Below, in pieces: positions 5,734-7,633 of a DNA stretch of 7,633 nt. Numbering within the stretch: position 1 is the stretch's first letter; each line of letters starts with the position of its first letter. The notes beneath the pieces are model-generated. The model was not told where the DNA came from and made no database searches. It was given only the letters and a program-made list of their open reading frames with translations. This DNA comes from a bacterium (GTDB lineage: Bacteria; Bacteroidota; Bacteroidia; Cytophagales; Thermonemataceae), in contig JANYGM010000363.1 in assembly GCA_025362415.1 (NCBI GenBank), positions 1 to 7,633 of the forward strand. The letters run 5' to 3'. A program made the translations under genes and the position numbers.

Positions 5734-6384
5734 ATGAAAAATTACTTTGTTACGGCTATTGGTACAGATTGCGGGAAAACGCTTGTAAGTGCTATTTTGG
5801 TAGAGTTTTTGGGTGCAGACTACTTTAAACCAGTACAAGCAGGCTTTCCTACAGATACAGAAACAGTAAAAAGTTTGATTACAGATAATCAAGGCACTTT
5901 TCCAATGACTTTTCATCAGGAAAGTTATCTACTTCAAATGCCTGCATCTCCACATAAAGCGGCTCGTGCAGAAGGAATTGAGATAAAATTAGAAAATATT
6001 ATTTTGCCAAAAACCGCTGCAAGGGTAGCTAATAATCTTATTATTGAAGGTGCTGGCGGAGTTTTAGTACCTTTGAATGATAATGATTTTGTGATTGATT
6101 TGGCAACTAAATTTAGTATAGAAACTAATTGCAAAGTTATTTTGGTAGCTAATTTATATTTGGGAAGTATCAACCATACTTTACTGACTATCAACGAGTT
6201 GAAACGTAGAAATATTGATGTTGTAGGAATTGTTTTTAATGGAGAAGAAAACAAAGAAAGTGAAGAGATTATCTTAAAACATTCTGGTTATAAGTGTCTT
6301 TTACGTATTCAAAAAGAGGAAAATATCAATAAAGAAACCATTAAAAAATATGCTAAAATGCTAAATAAAGCTGATTTTTTATAA
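5734..6384 (+). CDS. bioD: Dethiobiotin synthetase (ATP-dependent)
   Basis: BioD closes the ureido ring of dethiobiotin from 7,8-diaminopelargonic acid, CO2 and ATP, the penultimate step of biotin synthesis, in the cytosol. The 216 residues match the usual length. The N-terminus MKNYFVTAIGTDCGKTLVSAIL holds the P-loop with K15 and T16. KPVQAG (32-37) carries the conserved substrate-site lysine. The adenosine-side motif PASPHKAA is near residue 70. EGAGGVLVPL (from E105) is the Mg2+/substrate motif. VILVANLYLGSINHTLLT is the conserved second half. The P-loop region is two residues shorter than the GTDTEVGKT form of E. coli. No other bio gene is in the window. It may be expressed by read-through from typA or from a non-consensus promoter. 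The stop overlaps the convergent acpH gene by 6 nt. Confidence 0.94.
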   Translation: MKNYFVTAIGTDCGKTLVSAILVEFLGADYFKPVQAGFPTDTETVKSLITDNQGTFPMTFHQESYLLQMPASPHKAARAEGIEIKLENIILPKTAARVANNLIIEGAGGVLVPLNDNDFVIDLATKFSIETNCKVILVANLYLGSINHTLLTINELKRRNIDVVGIVFNGEENKESEEIILKHSGYKCLLRIQKEENINKETIKKYAKMLNKADFL

Positions 6385-7002
6385 AATTTCTTGTGGTTTT
6401 TCTTGTGGAGTGTCTTGTAAGATTTCTTCTAATTTTTTCTTAGAAAAATCCACTAATTGTGGAAAAAAAGTGGTAAAATCTTCTTCAAAAAGCAAATAAT
6501 CTTTTTCCAAATCTTGTGGCGCAGTAAGCATATTAGAAGCAAATTTGGTGCGTTTGCTCATTCCCTCAAATGCTTTGGTCATACCTTTGATAGACGCATA
6601 ATTGTATAGCCAATCTTGTTTTTCCATATAAAAAACAACCTCTCTAACACGTTGTGGCAATATTTCCCAATAAGTGCGTACAAAAGTATAAAATTCTTGT
6701 GCGTATTCTGCTAGTGGTTGCTTGTGGTAAGTTTGCCAATTTTTAGCTAAAAAATGGTCATAAAAAATATCTACCACAACAGGTGCAAAACGCCCCTGTG
6801 TGCTTTGTAGGCGTGCTATGCTTGTATCTACGCAAGTATGTGCATCTGTGAAGGTATCAATGGCACGGTGCAACAAAATTCCTTGTTGGATTTGTGTAGA
6901 AAATGTCTTAGACTGCTTTCCACGCACTCCATCAGCTATAAAATTGCCAATTTTAATATCAGAAATATCACCAGAAAGATACAAATGTGCTAAAAAATTC
7001 AC
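6379..7002 (-). CDS. acpH: Acyl carrier protein phosphodiesterase (AcpH-like)
   Basis: AcpH removes the 4'-phosphopantetheine group from acyl carrier protein, using a divalent metal of HD-type character. The 207 residues fit the family (PF04336-type). Conserved features are MNFLAHLYLS at the start, GNFIADGVRGK (19-29), HRAIDTFTDAH (45-55, with H45, D49, D53 and H55) and VVDIFYDHFLAKNW (76-89, with D78, D82 and H83). The start codon is GTG at 7000-7002. It gives the canonical N-terminus, no in-frame ATG lies upstream, and the next upstream codon boundary of note is an in-frame stop at 7021-7023, which is also the toxin gene's stop. The start is 18 nt after the toxin gene, so it is probably transcribed with the toxin-antitoxin pair. 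The C-terminal tail (DTPQEKPQEIL) is low-complexity. Confidence 0.9.
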   Translation of the reverse strand: MNFLAHLYLSGDISDIKIGNFIADGVRGKQSKTFSTQIQQGILLHRAIDTFTDAHTCVDTSIARLQSTQGRFAPVVVDIFYDHFLAKNWQTYHKQPLAEYAQEFYTFVRTYWEILPQRVREVVFYMEKQDWLYNYASIKGMTKAFEGMSKRTKFASNMLTAPQDLEKDYLLFEEDFTTFFPQLVDFSKKKLEEILQDTPQEKPQEIL

Positions 7003-7020
7003 TTTAAAATTGGTTGAAAT

Positions 7021-7278
7021 TTATTGATAAATATCCTTTCTATGTCCAAGTGTGATAACATCAATAATAAGTTCGTCATCATATATTTCATAAATAATAC
7101 GGTAATCACCAACACGAATACGAAAACCGTCTCTACCTTTCAACTTCTTACAACCATTTGGACGAGAGTCTGTTTCTAGTAGAGAAATACCTTCAATAAT
7201 TGAAATAGCTATATTTTTTGGAAGTTTGTCTAGTTGTTTTTCTGCTTTTTTTGATAATAAAATGGTATAATTAGACAT
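7021..7278 (-). CDS. RelE/ParE-family toxin
   Basis: This is an 85-residue basic protein with the RelE/ParE superfamily fold pattern. There is an N-terminal strand (YTILLSKKAEKQLDKLP, residues 4-20), then a helical hairpin and a KKLKGRDGFRIRVGDYRIIYEI block (44-65). It ends in a strand and the characteristic LGHRKDIY (77-84). R53, R55, R60 and H79 or R80 are the likely RNA- or target-contact residues by analogy with RelE. RelE-type members cleave mRNA on the ribosome, whereas ParE-type members poison gyrase. The RxxIYEI...GHRKDIY form resembles the RelE/Txe-like mRNA interferases more, but I would not fix the target. The start overlaps the antitoxin gene by 8 nt, the usual coupling for such pairs. 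Confidence 0.9.
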   Translation of the reverse strand: MSNYTILLSKKAEKQLDKLPKNIAISIIEGISLLETDSRPNGCKKLKGRDGFRIRVGDYRIIYEIYDDELIIDVITLGHRKDIYQ

Positions 7279-7474
7279 TTTTTACTTCTCGTTTTTTAAG
7301 ATAATCTGACAATAAAATACGTTTACCATCATCTTCTTTTTTAGCATCATCATAAAGATGAATATCCTCTAATTCGTCTAATTCTTCCATAATATTCTCA
7401 AATTCATTGAAAGATAACACAACAAGTTTTTTACCTGCAGTATCCGTAATATATTGTGGGTGTAGTGTAAGCAT
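7271..7474 (-). CDS. Phd/YefM- or RelB-like antitoxin
   Basis: This 67-residue acidic protein lies immediately upstream of, and overlaps by 8 nt, the RelE-like toxin. The N-terminal half (PQYITDTAGKKLVVLSFNEFENIMEELDELED, residues 6-37) follows the pattern of Bacteroidota Phd/YefM-like antitoxins: strand, GKK turn, strand, then helix with an (S/P)xxEFExxxEELEELED motif. The C-terminal half (residues 41-67) is charged and probably disordered until it wraps the toxin. Such proteins neutralise the toxin and usually repress their own operon through the N-terminal half. The upstream 70 nt hold no exact TAnnTTTG box. An 8-bp palindrome AAACGTTT at 7520-7527 could be an operator, a weak suggestion. 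Identity rests partly on context. Confidence 0.85.
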   Translation of the reverse strand: MLTLHPQYITDTAGKKLVVLSFNEFENIMEELDELEDIHLYDDAKKEDDGKRILLSDYLKKREVKNV

Positions 7475-7543
7475 AATTTTGTAAATGATAAATAATAGAG
7501 TTTTTATTACTTGATTATCAAACGTTTAGCACAAACAAATATC

Positions 7544-7622
7544 AAAACCACCCCTAACCCCTCCTTGAAAAGGAGGGGGACAAAACTCCCCTCCTTCCTA
7601 AGGAGGGGCTGGGGGTGGTTTT
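7544..7622. repeat. 79-nt double-hairpin palindromic element
   Basis: The end arms 7544-7566 and 7600-7622 are inverted repeats matching at 21 of 23 positions. Inside, each arm is half of its own 9-bp hairpin. CCCCTCCTT (7558-7566) pairs with AAGGAGGGG (7570-7578) across GAA, and CCCCTCCTT (7588-7596) pairs with AAGGAGGGG (7600-7608) across CCT. The element can thus fold as one long cruciform or as two small hairpins. It is strongly C-rich then G-rich in an AT-rich setting. I recall very similar CCACCCC...CCCCTCCTT palindromes as abundant intergenic repeats in Bacteroidota. It lies about 70 nt upstream of the antitoxin start. I see no transposase or clear target duplication. Confidence 0.85.
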
Positions 7623-7633
7623 TAGTACCAATT

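Noticed and set aside
7544..7622. Simple rho-independent terminator
   Set aside because: It lies upstream of the minus-strand operon. The T run at its right end follows a nested palindrome with 23-nt arms, which fits a dispersed repeat better, though a secondary terminator role is not excluded.

Overview
The window is a 7.6-kb AT-rich stretch of bacterial chromosome that reads as Bacteroidota, probably a Cytophagales-type gliding or marine lineage; the order-level placement is inference. Three things point there. Start codons lack purine-rich Shine-Dalgarno sites and have A/T-rich leaders instead. Intergenic regions carry exact copies of the Bacteroidota sigma-70 -7 box TAnnTTTG, twice with a TTG exactly 20 nt upstream. 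The gene set also fits: a DUF420 membrane protein, a small leucine-rich-repeat protein, and C-rich/G-rich palindromic intergenic repeats.

Layout. Positions 1-172 hold small palindromes and a 15-bp tandem repeat that runs into the end of a DUF420/CtaM-like membrane protein gene (168-710, minus). Divergent from it is gpmI, cofactor-independent phosphoglycerate mutase (851-2398, plus). The 396-nt gap 2399-2794 has no gene but is packed with related direct and inverted repeats and a perfect 14-bp stem-loop. Then come, on the minus strand, yidD (2795-3019) and an LRR protein (3031-3642), 11 nt apart and probably one transcript. Divergent from them is typA/bipA (3770-5572, plus), followed by a long hairpin and bioD (5734-6384, plus). 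BioD converges on, and overlaps by 6 nt, a minus-strand cluster. In transcription order that cluster is a Phd/YefM-like antitoxin (7271-7474), a RelE/ParE-like toxin (7021-7278) and an AcpH-like ACP phosphodiesterase (6379-7002, GTG start). Upstream of the cluster lies a 79-nt double-hairpin palindromic element (7544-7622).

Functionally this is mostly housekeeping: glycolysis (GpmI), ribosome-associated GTPase (TypA), membrane protein insertion (YidD), biotin synthesis (BioD), ACP turnover (AcpH) and probable respiratory oxidase maturation (DUF420). The accessory layer is the toxin-antitoxin pair, the LRR protein and the repeats. I see no clearly new multi-gene system. The least explained material is the repeat families: the 2413-2757 array of about six related 28-nt arms in both orientations, the co-varying palindromes at 1-113, and the 7544-7622 element. 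The linkage of acpH to a toxin-antitoxin transcript is also worth a look.
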